From the NCBI GenBank assembly GCA_039819885.1, contig JBCBRD010000001.1, positions 1 to 64,000 of the forward strand: a stretch of DNA of 64,000 nt, written 5' to 3'. The position numbers and the translations under genes were made by a program. Positions 9,378-17,782 of this stretch are shown here, in pieces. The number at the start of each line of letters is the position of its first letter. Within the stretch, counting starts at the first letter, position 1. The stretch comes from JBCBRD01 sp039819885 (GTDB taxonomy: Bacteria > Pseudomonadota > Alphaproteobacteria > Rhizobiales > Hyphomicrobiaceae). The notes beneath the pieces were generated by a model. It worked only from the letters and a program-made list of their open reading frames with translations, searched no databases and had not been told where the DNA came from.

Positions 9378-11516
9378 ATGATGAAAAAATTCTTGACGAT
9401 GGGAGTGGCGATCAGCGCGCTGACAGCAAGCGGGGCGCTCGCACAAGACGCTGAAAATACTGATGATATTGACGTTATTTCTGTCTATGCGACCCGCAAT
9501 CCACTGCCCGCCTTTGATTACGCGGGTCAGGTGACGGTGATCGAGCGCGACGTCATTCTCGACTTCAATCCCTCTGCCTTGAGTGATGTGTTCGACGCTA
9601 TTCCCGGCACCCAGTTCGATTCAGGTCCGCGGCGTACAGGCGACGCGCCCACCGTACGCGGCCTTTCAGGCAATGGGGTTCTGATTTTTCTTGACGGCGC
9701 GCGCCAGAGCTTTGTTTCCGGTCATGACGGGCGCTTTTTTGTCGATCCTGAATTGGTCAAAGCCGTTGAGGTTGTACGTGGGCCAACATCCGCACTTTAC
9801 GGCTCTGGTGCGCTTGGCGGTGTCATCGCCACACGGACCATCACAGCGCGCGATTTCCTCGATGAAGGTGAAACATTCGGCTTCCGGCTGAATTCAGGCT
9901 ATCAATCGATGAATGATGAGTTTCGCGTTGGAGGTACAGGCGTCTGGCAATCAGCCGACGGCCTCTTTGACGTGGTCGGCCACCTCACCTATCGCGACTC
10001 TGGCAATATCGAGCTTGGGAATGACGCGACGTTGCCTGCCGATGATGAGATTTTATCATCGCTTTTGAAGGTAACTATAAGGCCTACGGACGATCTTGAA
10101 ATTTTTGGATCGTATATTCGCTATAATGCCGACTCTACAGACCCACAAAATCCACAAGGCGTAAACATCGCCGGGCCTGGTAACGATCTTGTCTTTCGGG
10201 ATGCAGAAAATACAACGCTTCAAGGCGGCGTGAACTGGAACCCGGCCAGCGATCTCATCAATCTCAATTTTGTCGGCTACTACAGCGACAACGCTGTTGA
10301 GGAAGATGAGGTCGAAAGCCCGCGCACGACGGATCGACAAGTTGAGACTTTCGGCTTTACGCTCGATAACCGCTCGCGCTTTGTATTCAGCGAGGCGGCT
10401 GCCGTCACTTTCACCTATGGCGGTGAGTATTACCAAGACTCCCAAATCGGGATCGACACAGACACGGCGGACGGAACCCGCGGCGGTGTTCCCAATGCCG
10501 AGACCGACTTCTTCGGCGCTTTCATTCAGGCCGATTTTGAGTTTACCAATCTCGGCCCAATCCCGGGTCGCATCAACATTGTTCCTGGCGTCCGTTGGGA
10601 CAGCTTTGACACAACATCAGATGACGACAGCTTCGCCATTGATGAAAACGAAGTGTCACCGAAAGTTGGCGTAACCTACAAACCCATTCCAGAACTCCTC
10701 TTGTTCGCTAATTACGCAGAGGGTTTCCGGGCGCCGTCCTTCAACGAGGCTTTCGCCGACGGCGTCCACTTCACTGTGCCGAATTTGTCTGCTCCGCCTG
10801 GACCGTTCGGCCCTGTGTTTGTGTCGAACCTTTTTATCGGCAACCCCGATCTGCAATCGGAGGAATCACAAACCTGGGAAGTTGGTCTCGGCGTTGATTT
10901 TGATAGCATCTTGTTTGACGGTGACGTCTTCACCGCCAAAGCCTCCTACTACAATTCCGATGTCGATAATCTTATCGGACTTGACGTCAATACGCCGCTT
11001 GGTTGTTTCTCGCCGATGTTCGCCATGATTTTCCCCTGTGGCACGGGGCCTGAATTCGGCAACACCAGTCAAAACGTCAATATCGCCAATGCCGATATTG
11101 AAGGCGTCGAACTCGAATTCCGTTATGACTCTGAGTATTTCTATTCGCGCGGCAACATTACGACCATAAACGGTGTTGACGCCGACACGGGCGAGTTCCT
11201 GGAGGGCGTTCTCTCTCCAAACACCTTGTTCATCGACAGCGGCGTTAAATACGCGCCCTGGGGATTGCGTGCGGGTGCTCGCGTAACATTCGCTGAAGAC
11301 TTTGATGAAGTTAATGACGCGGCAGAAGCCCGCGACGGTTTCATCGTCGGCGATCTATACGCCGTGTGGGAGCCTCAAATCAAAGGACTGGAAGGCGTCC
11401 GCGTTGATCTGGGCATCGACAATATTGCAGACACTAACTTTGAAGTTGTCTTCGCCGGCGTTAGCCAGCCTGGCCGCAATTATAAAGTCGCCGTTAGTTG
11501 GACCAAAGGTTTTTAA
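9378..11516 (+). CDS. TonB-dependent receptor, haem/haemoglobin/transferrin type
   Basis: A 712-residue outer-membrane receptor. A Sec signal ends in ASGALAQ; a TonB box-like IDVISVYATR follows. The plug has IPGTQFDSGPRR, TVRGLSGNGVLIFLDGARQ and VEVVRGPTSALYGSGALGGV, the pattern of the haemoglobin/transferrin/lactoferrin receptor family. The barrel carries FRAPSFNEAF and NPDLQSEES and ends in a terminal Phe. It would bind haem or a haem/iron protein at the surface. It leads a plus-strand operon with two small proteins and a PepSY protein, and starts right behind a Fur-like site. Start could also be 9381. Confidence 0.9.
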   Translation: MMKKFLTMGVAISALTASGALAQDAENTDDIDVISVYATRNPLPAFDYAGQVTVIERDVILDFNPSALSDVFDAIPGTQFDSGPRRTGDAPTVRGLSGNGVLIFLDGARQSFVSGHDGRFFVDPELVKAVEVVRGPTSALYGSGALGGVIATRTITARDFLDEGETFGFRLNSGYQSMNDEFRVGGTGVWQSADGLFDVVGHLTYRDSGNIELGNDATLPADDEILSSLLKVTIRPTDDLEIFGSYIRYNADSTDPQNPQGVNIAGPGNDLVFRDAENTTLQGGVNWNPASDLINLNFVGYYSDNAVEEDEVESPRTTDRQVETFGFTLDNRSRFVFSEAAAVTFTYGGEYYQDSQIGIDTDTADGTRGGVPNAETDFFGAFIQADFEFTNLGPIPGRINIVPGVRWDSFDTTSDDDSFAIDENEVSPKVGVTYKPIPELLLFANYAEGFRAPSFNEAFADGVHFTVPNLSAPPGPFGPVFVSNLFIGNPDLQSEESQTWEVGLGVDFDSILFDGDVFTAKASYYNSDVDNLIGLDVNTPLGCFSPMFAMIFPCGTGPEFGNTSQNVNIANADIEGVELEFRYDSEYFYSRGNITTINGVDADTGEFLEGVLSPNTLFIDSGVKYAPWGLRAGARVTFAEDFDEVNDAAEARDGFIVGDLYAVWEPQIKGLEGVRVDLGIDNIADTNFEVVFAGVSQPGRNYKVAVSWTKGF

Positions 11517-11532
11517 TCAGAGGAAAGAAAAC

Positions 11533-11727
11533 ATGATTAGAACGTATGGAGAGGACCGTTCGCTCATTGCATGGTTGCGCGGACAAGAACGGATTATTGG
11601 CTTCTGGATTGAAGAGGTATTGGGTAGCACTCATTCGGAAGCGGCTTTTGTGGAAAAACTGGAACACCATAGGCGATGGCTGTCGGACCGTATTGAAGAA
11701 ATTTCCGATATTCCTGATGCTGCATAA
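11533..11727 (+). CDS. small acidic protein in haem-receptor operon, unknown
   Basis: A 64-residue soluble protein from the ATG at 11533, 16 bases after the receptor stop, with AGGAAAG upstream. It is predicted to be helical (SLIAWLRGQERIIGFWIEEVLG) with a charged C-terminal half and no signal peptide. No family recognised. Its tight position between a haem-type receptor and the next gene argues for a role in the same uptake pathway, perhaps as a cytoplasmic helper. The stop at 11725 is followed by the next start at 11738. Confidence 0.6.
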   Translation: MIRTYGEDRSLIAWLRGQERIIGFWIEEVLGSTHSEAAFVEKLEHHRRWLSDRIEEISDIPDAA

Positions 11728-11737
11728 CGGCGACGCT

Positions 11738-12235
11738 ATGAAGGAACTTAACGAAACCACGCCGCAAACTCTTCAGGATCTAGGCTTTGGCGGCGGTATT
11801 GCTTTATGGGCCATTCGCGCGTGCGTTGCCGGCAGGGTGAATTGTTGTGCGCTCGTCGATGGTTATGAACGCGCTTTTGGCGCCTATGGCGCTCAGATAT
11901 TATCAAAATTGCAGATGTATACACGCTTCCTCGGATCGCACGGCAATCGAAGAATTGGCCTTGGATGTTCAGGATGCGGCGCTATCACACATGATGAAAT
12001 GTCTATTATTGCTGTTCTCGCTGCGGGCCAGAGCCATGCCCTTGATAGCGTGCACGCGCATTTAAGCTGGTTGCTGGCGTCGTCCCCTACAGAAGAGCAA
12101 GTGCAGCTGGTCATGGATATTGGGGATGGCTTTGCCAAACACGGAATAATCATCGATAGTCCCGAGATCTCAATCTCTCCAGCAAGAGCGCCCAAAAAGA
12201 CAACCTATTGGACAGGCCCCGCTGGCAATGCCTGA
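11738..12235 (+). CDS. cysteine-rich protein in haem-receptor operon, unknown
   Basis: A 165-residue protein from the ATG at 11738. It has a glycine-rich hydrophobic N-terminal region (GFGGGIALWAIRACVAG), a Cys pair in VNCCALVDG, and a striking LGCSGCGAITHDE motif near residue 85, where two Cys and a His could bind haem, iron or zinc. The rest looks helical. No family recognised. It overlaps the following PepSY gene in neither frame nor start, but ends only 41 bases before it, so the operon is tight. A haem- or metal-handling step is inference from motif and context. Confidence 0.6.
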   Translation: MKELNETTPQTLQDLGFGGGIALWAIRACVAGRVNCCALVDGYERAFGAYGAQILSKLQMYTRFLGSHGNRRIGLGCSGCGAITHDEMSIIAVLAAGQSHALDSVHAHLSWLLASSPTEEQVQLVMDIGDGFAKHGIIIDSPEISISPARAPKKTTYWTGPAGNA

Positions 12236-12276
12236 CGGCCGACATTCTTGATGCAGCGCCAGATTATCTTGGAAGT

Positions 12277-13428
12277 ATGAGCATACGACGGATTATTTTT
12301 TGGATGCATCTTTGCGCTGGCCTTTCAGCGGGAATGGTCATTATGTCCATGGCGGCGACTGGCGTTTTAATGACCTATGAACGTCAGATTGTCGCCGCAC
12401 TTGAATTGCAATCTGGAAAAAATGCGCTTGGGGGATCGGCGCTGAACGAGCGAGCGTCAATGGACAAGCTCGCTCGTTCAGCCGCCGATGCTTTTCCAGA
12501 CGCAAGATCGCCTCAACTTGTCATCAGGCGTGAAAAAGAGGCACCGGTCGCCGTTCTTTCCGGACGCAGCACGATTGGCTATTTGAACCCGGCCACAGGC
12601 GAGAAAATCGAAACCAGTGCGAGTGCTGCACGCGACTGCTTCGCCAAAATACGCGGCTTTCATCGCTGGCTCGCATTTGACGGCAAGAAAAACGACGTGG
12701 GCAAGGCAGTCACCGGCGCCGCAAACCTTGTTTTTATTTTCATTATTATATCAGGACTTTATCTTTGGCTTCCAAAAGTTCTGCGATGGTCAGCTCTCCG
12801 ATCAAGGATGTTCTTTTCAAAAAGCTACCCGAATGCGCATACGCGTAATTTCCATTGGCATCATATATTTGCAGTTTGGAGCTTCATTGTTCTGTTCTTC
12901 GCAGCAACAACAGCAACCGTATTCTCCTACGACTGGGCCAGCGATCTCGTTTACAAAGCAGTCGGCGAAGAGCCCCCCTCACAAAGAAGACGTCCTACGC
13001 CCAAAGAAACATCCTTAACAAGCGATCAATCTAAAACCGACTTGAGTGCAGTAAACCGGCTTTCACTCGAAGAACTATTTCAAATCGTTGCGGGCAGTGC
13101 CGACAGTGACTGGCGGCGCATTCGTTTTCAAATACCCGCCAACTCTCCTTCTGAAAAAATAGAGTTTACTCTTGATCATGGTTCTGGCGGAGAACCGACA
13201 AAGCGCACCGTGCTCGCGCTCAACAGAGTATCGGGCAGCATCGTGAGTGAAGCCGGGTTTTCCGATATCCCAGCCGGTCGGCGTGCTCGGATCTTTATCC
13301 GTTATCTGCATACAGGCGAAGCACTCGGCCTTGTCGGTCAAACCCTCATGAGCATGGCATCCTTAGCGGCCTGTTTTCTTTTCTATACAGGCTTTAGTCT
13401 TTCCTATCGACGATTTATCAAAAAGTAG
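12277..13428 (+). CDS. PepSY domain inner-membrane protein
   Basis: A 383-residue protein starting at the ATG at 12277; a longer frame from 12208 would overlap the previous gene. The first span begins at MSIRRIIFWMHLCAGLSAG, a typical PepSY_TM start, and FHRWLAF marks the conserved His-containing loop before the second span. HWHHIFAVWSF lies before a third span, then a PepSY periplasmic domain and a last span near the C-terminus, after RYLHTGEALGL. It is the plus-operon counterpart of the protein at 3317-4963 and probably assists reduction or movement of iron released from the haem-type ligand. Confidence 0.85.
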   Translation: MSIRRIIFWMHLCAGLSAGMVIMSMAATGVLMTYERQIVAALELQSGKNALGGSALNERASMDKLARSAADAFPDARSPQLVIRREKEAPVAVLSGRSTIGYLNPATGEKIETSASAARDCFAKIRGFHRWLAFDGKKNDVGKAVTGAANLVFIFIIISGLYLWLPKVLRWSALRSRMFFSKSYPNAHTRNFHWHHIFAVWSFIVLFFAATTATVFSYDWASDLVYKAVGEEPPSQRRRPTPKETSLTSDQSKTDLSAVNRLSLEELFQIVAGSADSDWRRIRFQIPANSPSEKIEFTLDHGSGGEPTKRTVLALNRVSGSIVSEAGFSDIPAGRRARIFIRYLHTGEALGLVGQTLMSMASLAACFLFYTGFSLSYRRFIKK

Positions 13429-13463
13429 TGTTCTGAAAAAATCAGAACATGCATCAACGTCAC

Positions 13464-13650
13464 TTAAATCGTCACAGGCCTTGTTCTTTTGATTGGAAAT
13501 CTGATGGTCCAAACAGTTCCTTCGGGGTCTGACGACAGTTTTGCTATGCCGCAAATTTGCGCCGCACCCCCTCAATTAAGGTCAACCCTTCGGCATCGGG
13601 ACGAAGGTGGCGCTTACGGTCGAAACCACTCCATAAAAAAGCCTGCTCCG
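13464..13650 (-). pseudogene. decayed C-terminal tail of a histidine kinase
   Basis: Two overlapping minus-strand frames together read like the end of a kinase ATPase domain of the HWE/HisKA_2 kind: one has RPDAEGLTLIEGVRRKFAA (the G2-box helix), then a frame change near 13545 gives IAKLSSDPEGTVWTIRFP followed by a stop at 13464. The first Gly-rich part is degenerate, and nothing upstream of about 13650 is recognisable. It is therefore a remnant rather than a gene. The likeness is by eye only. Confidence 0.45.
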
Positions 13651-13700
13651 GTCATCTGCAAGGTCATTAAAGCGCAGTATCGATGTGAATAATAACCGCT

Positions 13701-13758
13701 AAAAATCAATGGTGTACAGTTCTATGTGGGACAATTCCTATCTATATTGTCGAAGACC
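13701..13758. repeat. 58-bp imperfect direct repeat, copy 1
   Basis: It aligns without gaps to 13867-13924, with about 43 of 58 positions identical by my count. The right end is best conserved: TCTATATTgTCGAAGACC here against TCTATATTcTCGAAGACC in copy 2. Centre-to-centre spacing is 166 bases. Function unknown; it could be a remnant of an attachment or protein-binding site. Confidence 0.6.
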
Positions 13759-13866
13759 GAATAAAAAATAATTATCGGTTATTTTAATAGTGCACCAGGG
13801 ACTTCATTGCCGAAAGCCCTCCCCTCAATCAAGGCCATAATTTCAACTACTCTAAAGAAAGCGTAT

Positions 13867-13924
13867 GAAAATTAATGGCTTACTGCGTTGAGTGGGAAAA
13901 TACCCCTCTATATTCTCGAAGACC
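13867..13924. repeat. 58-bp imperfect direct repeat, copy 2
   Basis: This is the partner of 13701-13758; it shares AAAAT.AATGG at the left, GTGGG in the middle and TCTATATT.TCGAAGACC at the right end. Both copies lie in the gene-free junction between the iron cluster and the transfer operon. Confidence 0.6.
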
Positions 13925-14079
13925 CTTGCCAGAGCCGCCCGTTCCCCGTTGAACCGTTGATTATGAGCGGGTCCGGGCGAACAATTTCACGCTGGCTGCT
14001 GATGCGCCATAGCCTCAATTTGAAAACCGTCTGTTCCAACCCAACGCTCCATAAACCTTGTTAAATTTCGGCCGTCATT

Positions 14080-14130
14080 CTCCTGTTTTGCGGGGCCTCA
14101 AGGCGGGGCGAAGGCCCCGCAAAACAGGAG
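14080..14130. promoter_or_regulatory. perfect 19-bp hairpin before small membrane protein gene
   Basis: Arm one (14080-14098) is CTCCTGTTTTGCGGGGCCT and arm two (14112-14130) is its exact complement, with a 13-base loop. There is no run of T after it on either strand, so it is not a standard terminator. The right arm ends in AGGAG and continues GAATAAGTGTAG, a Shine-Dalgarno-like sequence followed by a GTG and an immediate stop. It could be a leader structure, a protein-binding dyad or the end of a mobile unit. Confidence 0.65.
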
Positions 14131-14187
14131 GAATAAGTGTAGCGCGAGCCGAACAAAAGTGGTACATGTTGCGTAAGGAGTAGAACG

Positions 14188-14490
14188 ATGACCGATACTT
14201 CAAAATATGATCTCGAAGCCATCGCGGCCGATCTGACAGAAGAGAATTTAAAAACAACCGAACGCATTATGATCGTTCCGAGGTTGTTTCAGTTTGGCGC
14301 AGTGATCGGAGCAATTGTTGCAACGATTGTACTTCTTCCTGAAGCTATCAACCCGGAAAACATCGATGGCCATGAGTGGGGGTTACTTGGCGCGTATGCT
14401 GCTTCTGCATTCTTCTTTTTTCAGGGACGTGCAATCGTCAACAGCACGAATAAACGGCTGGACATAATTAAAAAGCACAAGATCGGCTAA
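14188..14490 (+). CDS. small two-helix membrane protein, unknown
   Basis: A 100-residue protein with AAGGAG well placed before its ATG. The N-terminal third is polar and acidic; two membrane spans follow (FGAVIGAIVATIVLLP and LLGAYAASAFFFFQG), and the C-terminus is basic (NKRLDIIKKHK). No family recognised. It converges on traG with only five bases between the stops and shares a hairpin there (14490-14507). Position next to a transfer operon suggests a plasmid function such as entry exclusion, but nothing in the sequence proves it. Confidence 0.65.
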   Translation: MTDTSKYDLEAIAADLTEENLKTTERIMIVPRLFQFGAVIGAIVATIVLLPEAINPENIDGHEWGLLGAYAASAFFFFQGRAIVNSTNKRLDIIKKHKIG

Positions 14491-14507
14491 ACTCCCTATA
14501 AGGAGTT
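14490..14507. terminator. shared hairpin between convergent genes
   Basis: AACTCC, loop CTATAA, GGAGTT form a six-base stem right at the two stops; the stop codon of traG is inside the loop. In the plus direction a TTTT follows 13 bases later (ACCTTTT). It is a weak, possibly bidirectional terminator. Confidence 0.4.
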
Positions 14508-17500
14508 CAGCCCACCTTTTGGACCGATGATCGGACTTGTCTGTCCGGAATCCGCTCTAGAATTAGTTCGGTTTTGTTGATCCAACAAGTCATCAGGATT
14601 TTTTTGATTTGACAAAAGATCAGGGTCATTTGCTTGCTGATCAAGAATGCCCTGCAATTTCACAAGATCACTTTGGTAAGTTTCAATCCGTTGTTGAGAT
14701 GCTGAAATCTGCGCGCCAAGAGCACTGTTTTGATCTGACTGCGGTAAGCCCCTGAATTCATCAGTCTGCGTAAACTCGCGAAGGCCTGACAATTCCCTAT
14801 TTAAAAAAGCTGCATGAGCACTAACTCCATCATTCCTTGATAGCTGTTCTCCGGCACTACGAGATCCAGAAGCAGTACCTGTAGCGCTAGCAAAGGACTT
14901 GATTTTGCCGGGTGCAATAAAGTCAATAAAGCCTGGAGTACCAAACTCACCGCGAAGACCTGCAGCAACTTCGGCGGAAACACCACCCTGATTGCTCGCA
15001 AACTCATTGTGAAGACGCTGCTGCGAAATGATGTTGCTAAGAGCGCTATCGCCATCAGCAACAAGTTGTTGCCGGAAGTTTTCATCACCCGAAATCGCTG
15101 CTCGAAATACGGATTGTCCAGATGCGCCGTCAAGAGCGGCAGCAATAATGGTCCCGCCTCCAACATTGTCGCCAGCGTTCAAGGTGACGCCGGTATTCGT
15201 CGATGTCGAGCCATCTATCATTGCACTGTTTTCTGAGACAGCACGGACGCCAGCTGGATTACCCGCGCTATCGATGGAGATCGAAACGACGCCGCTATTG
15301 CCGATCGCCGCTAACTGATTATCGCCAATCCATCCTTGACTGTGAAGGCTCTGGGCTTGTTCCGGCGTAACCGGGAACACATGGTTTGCGCCGGCCTGTG
15401 CGCTGAAACCGGCATTCGCGTCGCCGAAAAGCGCTTGATTAATCTCCGCTTGTCGGTTTGCCGAAATTATAGAACGCGCGGCACTCGTTGTTTCCGCGCC
15501 TCTTGATGCTTGACCCGGTGTAACCCCTAAGTGCTCTGCCGCAGAACCAACACCACTAACCCAGCCAACCTGGCGATCTCGGCGCAACTCGCCCGAACTG
15601 GCGATAGCATTAACGTCGCCGGATGACGCGCCATCGAGGAAGCGCGCCTCGCCGGCACTGTAGACGGTGTTGAGCGTCGCGGCGCCCTGAGACGTCGCTT
15701 CGACCGTTGTTCCTTGCGAGGCCGCGCCAACTTCGGCGCCCCTCGCCGATCCAATCCGCTGCGAAACTTCAGTGCGTGTGGTGTTGCCTAGAGTCTCCAA
15801 ACTTCCGCCTGCCGCTTCTAGCGTCGAAGCGCGATTCACATTCTCTATGCTGGCGATACGGCCAAGATGATCGTTGGCGGTTCCCCCGCCGTTTTTTGCC
15901 AGGCCCTCTGAGATGGCTTTCAAATTCTGGGCGTTGAAGACCGCACTTCGACCCTGAACATTAGAACGCGTCGCGGCGGCGATCGCTGTGGCGTTAACGG
16001 CGGCGCCTCCTTCCCTAGTCAAGCCATCAAGTGACGCACCGCCAGCCGATGCGACACCCGCAGCGGCGCCAACGGCGCCAGCGCCTTCGACCACGCCGGA
16101 TCCAAAGCGAGCATGCCCATAGGTCGTTCCCTGCGCTGCAGCAGCTGATCGACCTCCCGCAACGCTACCTGCCGTCTGCTGGAGATTGCCCTGACTATGA
16201 TCTTGCCAAGCCCGAAACGTTCCATTCGGATCATTCGCCAGAGCCGCGGATCGGCCGCCGGCAGTCGCCAGACCGGCTGACGTATTGTCACGACTAATAG
16301 GATTCAAAACTGAATTTGAAGCCCCATCCGCGGCGGACGTCGCTGGCCCTGTGATAGGGCTTGTTAATGAGGCGAAACTTGCACCCGATAGCTTGAATAC
16401 CGTCACAACAAATATACCGGCGAACGCGACAGCGATGAATCTAGACGCACCGAAAACGGTGAGCGCTTTGACGGACGCCGGCGGCGTCAACATAAATGCC
16501 GTATACGACATGTTATGGCGAGCCACATCCTCAAACGCCCCAACGGCGATGCCATGTGCGACCTGCGCGATGCCAACATCGATCACCGACCAAAGCGCGA
16601 CAAACGCGAAGAAGCCGACCGCCAATCTCAATACAGATCCAAAAAACGGCGTCATCAAGAAAAGGAACAAGAGCGGTAAGGTACTGATGGCGGCCGCAAA
16701 GAACGCTGATCGAATGAAAGGTCCATATTCCTGCGCAACAGAAAAAACGCCGGCCGATTGCTCGATGTATCGACGACTGGTCTCTGCAGCGATCGCGCGC
16801 TCCGGATTGACGTCCGCCATCGCCTCTTCCATAGCCTGGGCCAATGCCGCCCCTCGCAAATAGGAATAGCGATCCCCGGCGCCAGCAAATAATGTCGGCA
16901 CTTCATCCATTAACGCCGTACATCGAGCCCTTTGGGTGACGGATCCGGGGTCAAATCCTGCATCGGAACAAAGTGCGTCTTCAAACGCCGTATAGGTCGC
17001 GACGTTTGTAATTTGCGGCTGCAACGATGCCCAGGCTGCATTGCAGGTCGCCGTGGTTCCGCCTGGCGCAGCTGCGGAAAACGTGGTTGTGAACAACGAC
17101 ACCAAATTGGCCTTGGCGAAACTGGCGACAAGGTCTGTTGAGCTGTTTCGGAGCTCATCCGTCGTCAACCCGGTTAACGGCATCCGTGTCGCAAGAGAAA
17201 CGCAGTCGGTGAAATATGATTTCGTAGATTGCCAGACAAATTCGTCCGCTATTGGATTATTTGACGTGAATGTCTTCCGGATGAGATCGAATATGGATCC
17301 ATTCGCTGTATCCTCATAGAGACGAGGAGACGCCGTATCCGCAATCGCAACCGCCGTTTCCTGAAAGTTTGACGCCAAGTTAGCAATCAAGACGATCCCA
17401 TCCGGGACGTCAACGACCGTAGTTGTCTCATTAACAACCGGGTCATAGACGAAGACTCGGCCCTTAGGCAAAACAAAGGCGGTAAACAATCCGGCTCCGA

Positions 17501-17774
17501 ACAAAAACGTGATAACCCAAAAGGTGATGCGATTGCCGTCCCTTCCTGACGTTGTCGCAAACGCGTTAAATGTACCGACAGCAAGCCCAATTGTAGCGAT
17601 GGTGAAGATCAAGCCGCCATATTCAACATTCGCGAAGAAAAGCGCAATATATTGAAACGCGGCAACCGTGGCATCGTGACCGCCATAGGTCACATATTCA
17701 CCATCAACGGCGAACGCCGCATTGACAGGCAAAAGGACAAGTAAGAACGAGATTATTCCAGTGACACGCTTCAT
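14496..17774 (-). CDS. traG: conjugal transfer protein TraG (F-type)
   Basis: About 1,092 residues, the largest gene here. The start at 17774 has GAGG six bases upstream; 17786 is an alternative. A signal-like span ends in NAAFAVDGEYVTYGG, and the N-terminal third has several membrane spans (for example LFFANVEYGGLIFTIATIG, and a group at about residues 350-470), as in TraG_N proteins. The C-terminal half is soluble and rich in Gly, Ala, Ser, Asn and Gln. In F, the N-terminal part aids pilus assembly and the C-terminal part stabilises mating pairs and mediates entry exclusion. It is longer than F TraG (938 residues). It is the last gene of the operon; the N-terminal architecture plus neighbouring traH supports the call. 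Confidence 0.85.
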   Translation of the reverse strand: MKRVTGIISFLLVLLPVNAAFAVDGEYVTYGGHDATVAAFQYIALFFANVEYGGLIFTIATIGLAVGTFNAFATTSGRDGNRITFWVITFLFGAGLFTAFVLPKGRVFVYDPVVNETTTVVDVPDGIVLIANLASNFQETAVAIADTASPRLYEDTANGSIFDLIRKTFTSNNPIADEFVWQSTKSYFTDCVSLATRMPLTGLTTDELRNSSTDLVASFAKANLVSLFTTTFSAAAPGGTTATCNAAWASLQPQITNVATYTAFEDALCSDAGFDPGSVTQRARCTALMDEVPTLFAGAGDRYSYLRGAALAQAMEEAMADVNPERAIAAETSRRYIEQSAGVFSVAQEYGPFIRSAFFAAAISTLPLLFLFLMTPFFGSVLRLAVGFFAFVALWSVIDVGIAQVAHGIAVGAFEDVARHNMSYTAFMLTPPASVKALTVFGASRFIAVAFAGIFVVTVFKLSGASFASLTSPITGPATSAADGASNSVLNPISRDNTSAGLATAGGRSAALANDPNGTFRAWQDHSQGNLQQTAGSVAGGRSAAAAQGTTYGHARFGSGVVEGAGAVGAAAGVASAGGASLDGLTREGGAAVNATAIAAATRSNVQGRSAVFNAQNLKAISEGLAKNGGGTANDHLGRIASIENVNRASTLEAAGGSLETLGNTTRTEVSQRIGSARGAEVGAASQGTTVEATSQGAATLNTVYSAGEARFLDGASSGDVNAIASSGELRRDRQVGWVSGVGSAAEHLGVTPGQASRGAETTSAARSIISANRQAEINQALFGDANAGFSAQAGANHVFPVTPEQAQSLHSQGWIGDNQLAAIGNSGVVSISIDSAGNPAGVRAVSENSAMIDGSTSTNTGVTLNAGDNVGGGTIIAAALDGASGQSVFRAAISGDENFRQQLVADGDSALSNIISQQRLHNEFASNQGGVSAEVAAGLRGEFGTPGFIDFIAPGKIKSFASATGTASGSRSAGEQLSRNDGVSAHAAFLNRELSGLREFTQTDEFRGLPQSDQNSALGAQISASQQRIETYQSDLVKLQGILDQQANDPDLLSNQKNPDDLLDQQNRTNSRADSGQTSPIIGPKGGLNSL

Positions 17775-17782
17775 GACGGACC

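Larger units (their letters stand above)
13429..14187. other. 760-base junction without an intact gene
   Basis: This stretch holds a small inverted repeat just after the PepSY gene (GTTCTGA, five A, TCAGAAC, 13430-13448), the kinase remnant, a 58-base imperfect direct repeat (13701 and 13867), and a perfect 19-base hairpin (14080-14130). No credible intact reading frame is present. It separates the iron island from the transfer operon and may be an old recombination boundary. Confidence 0.6.
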
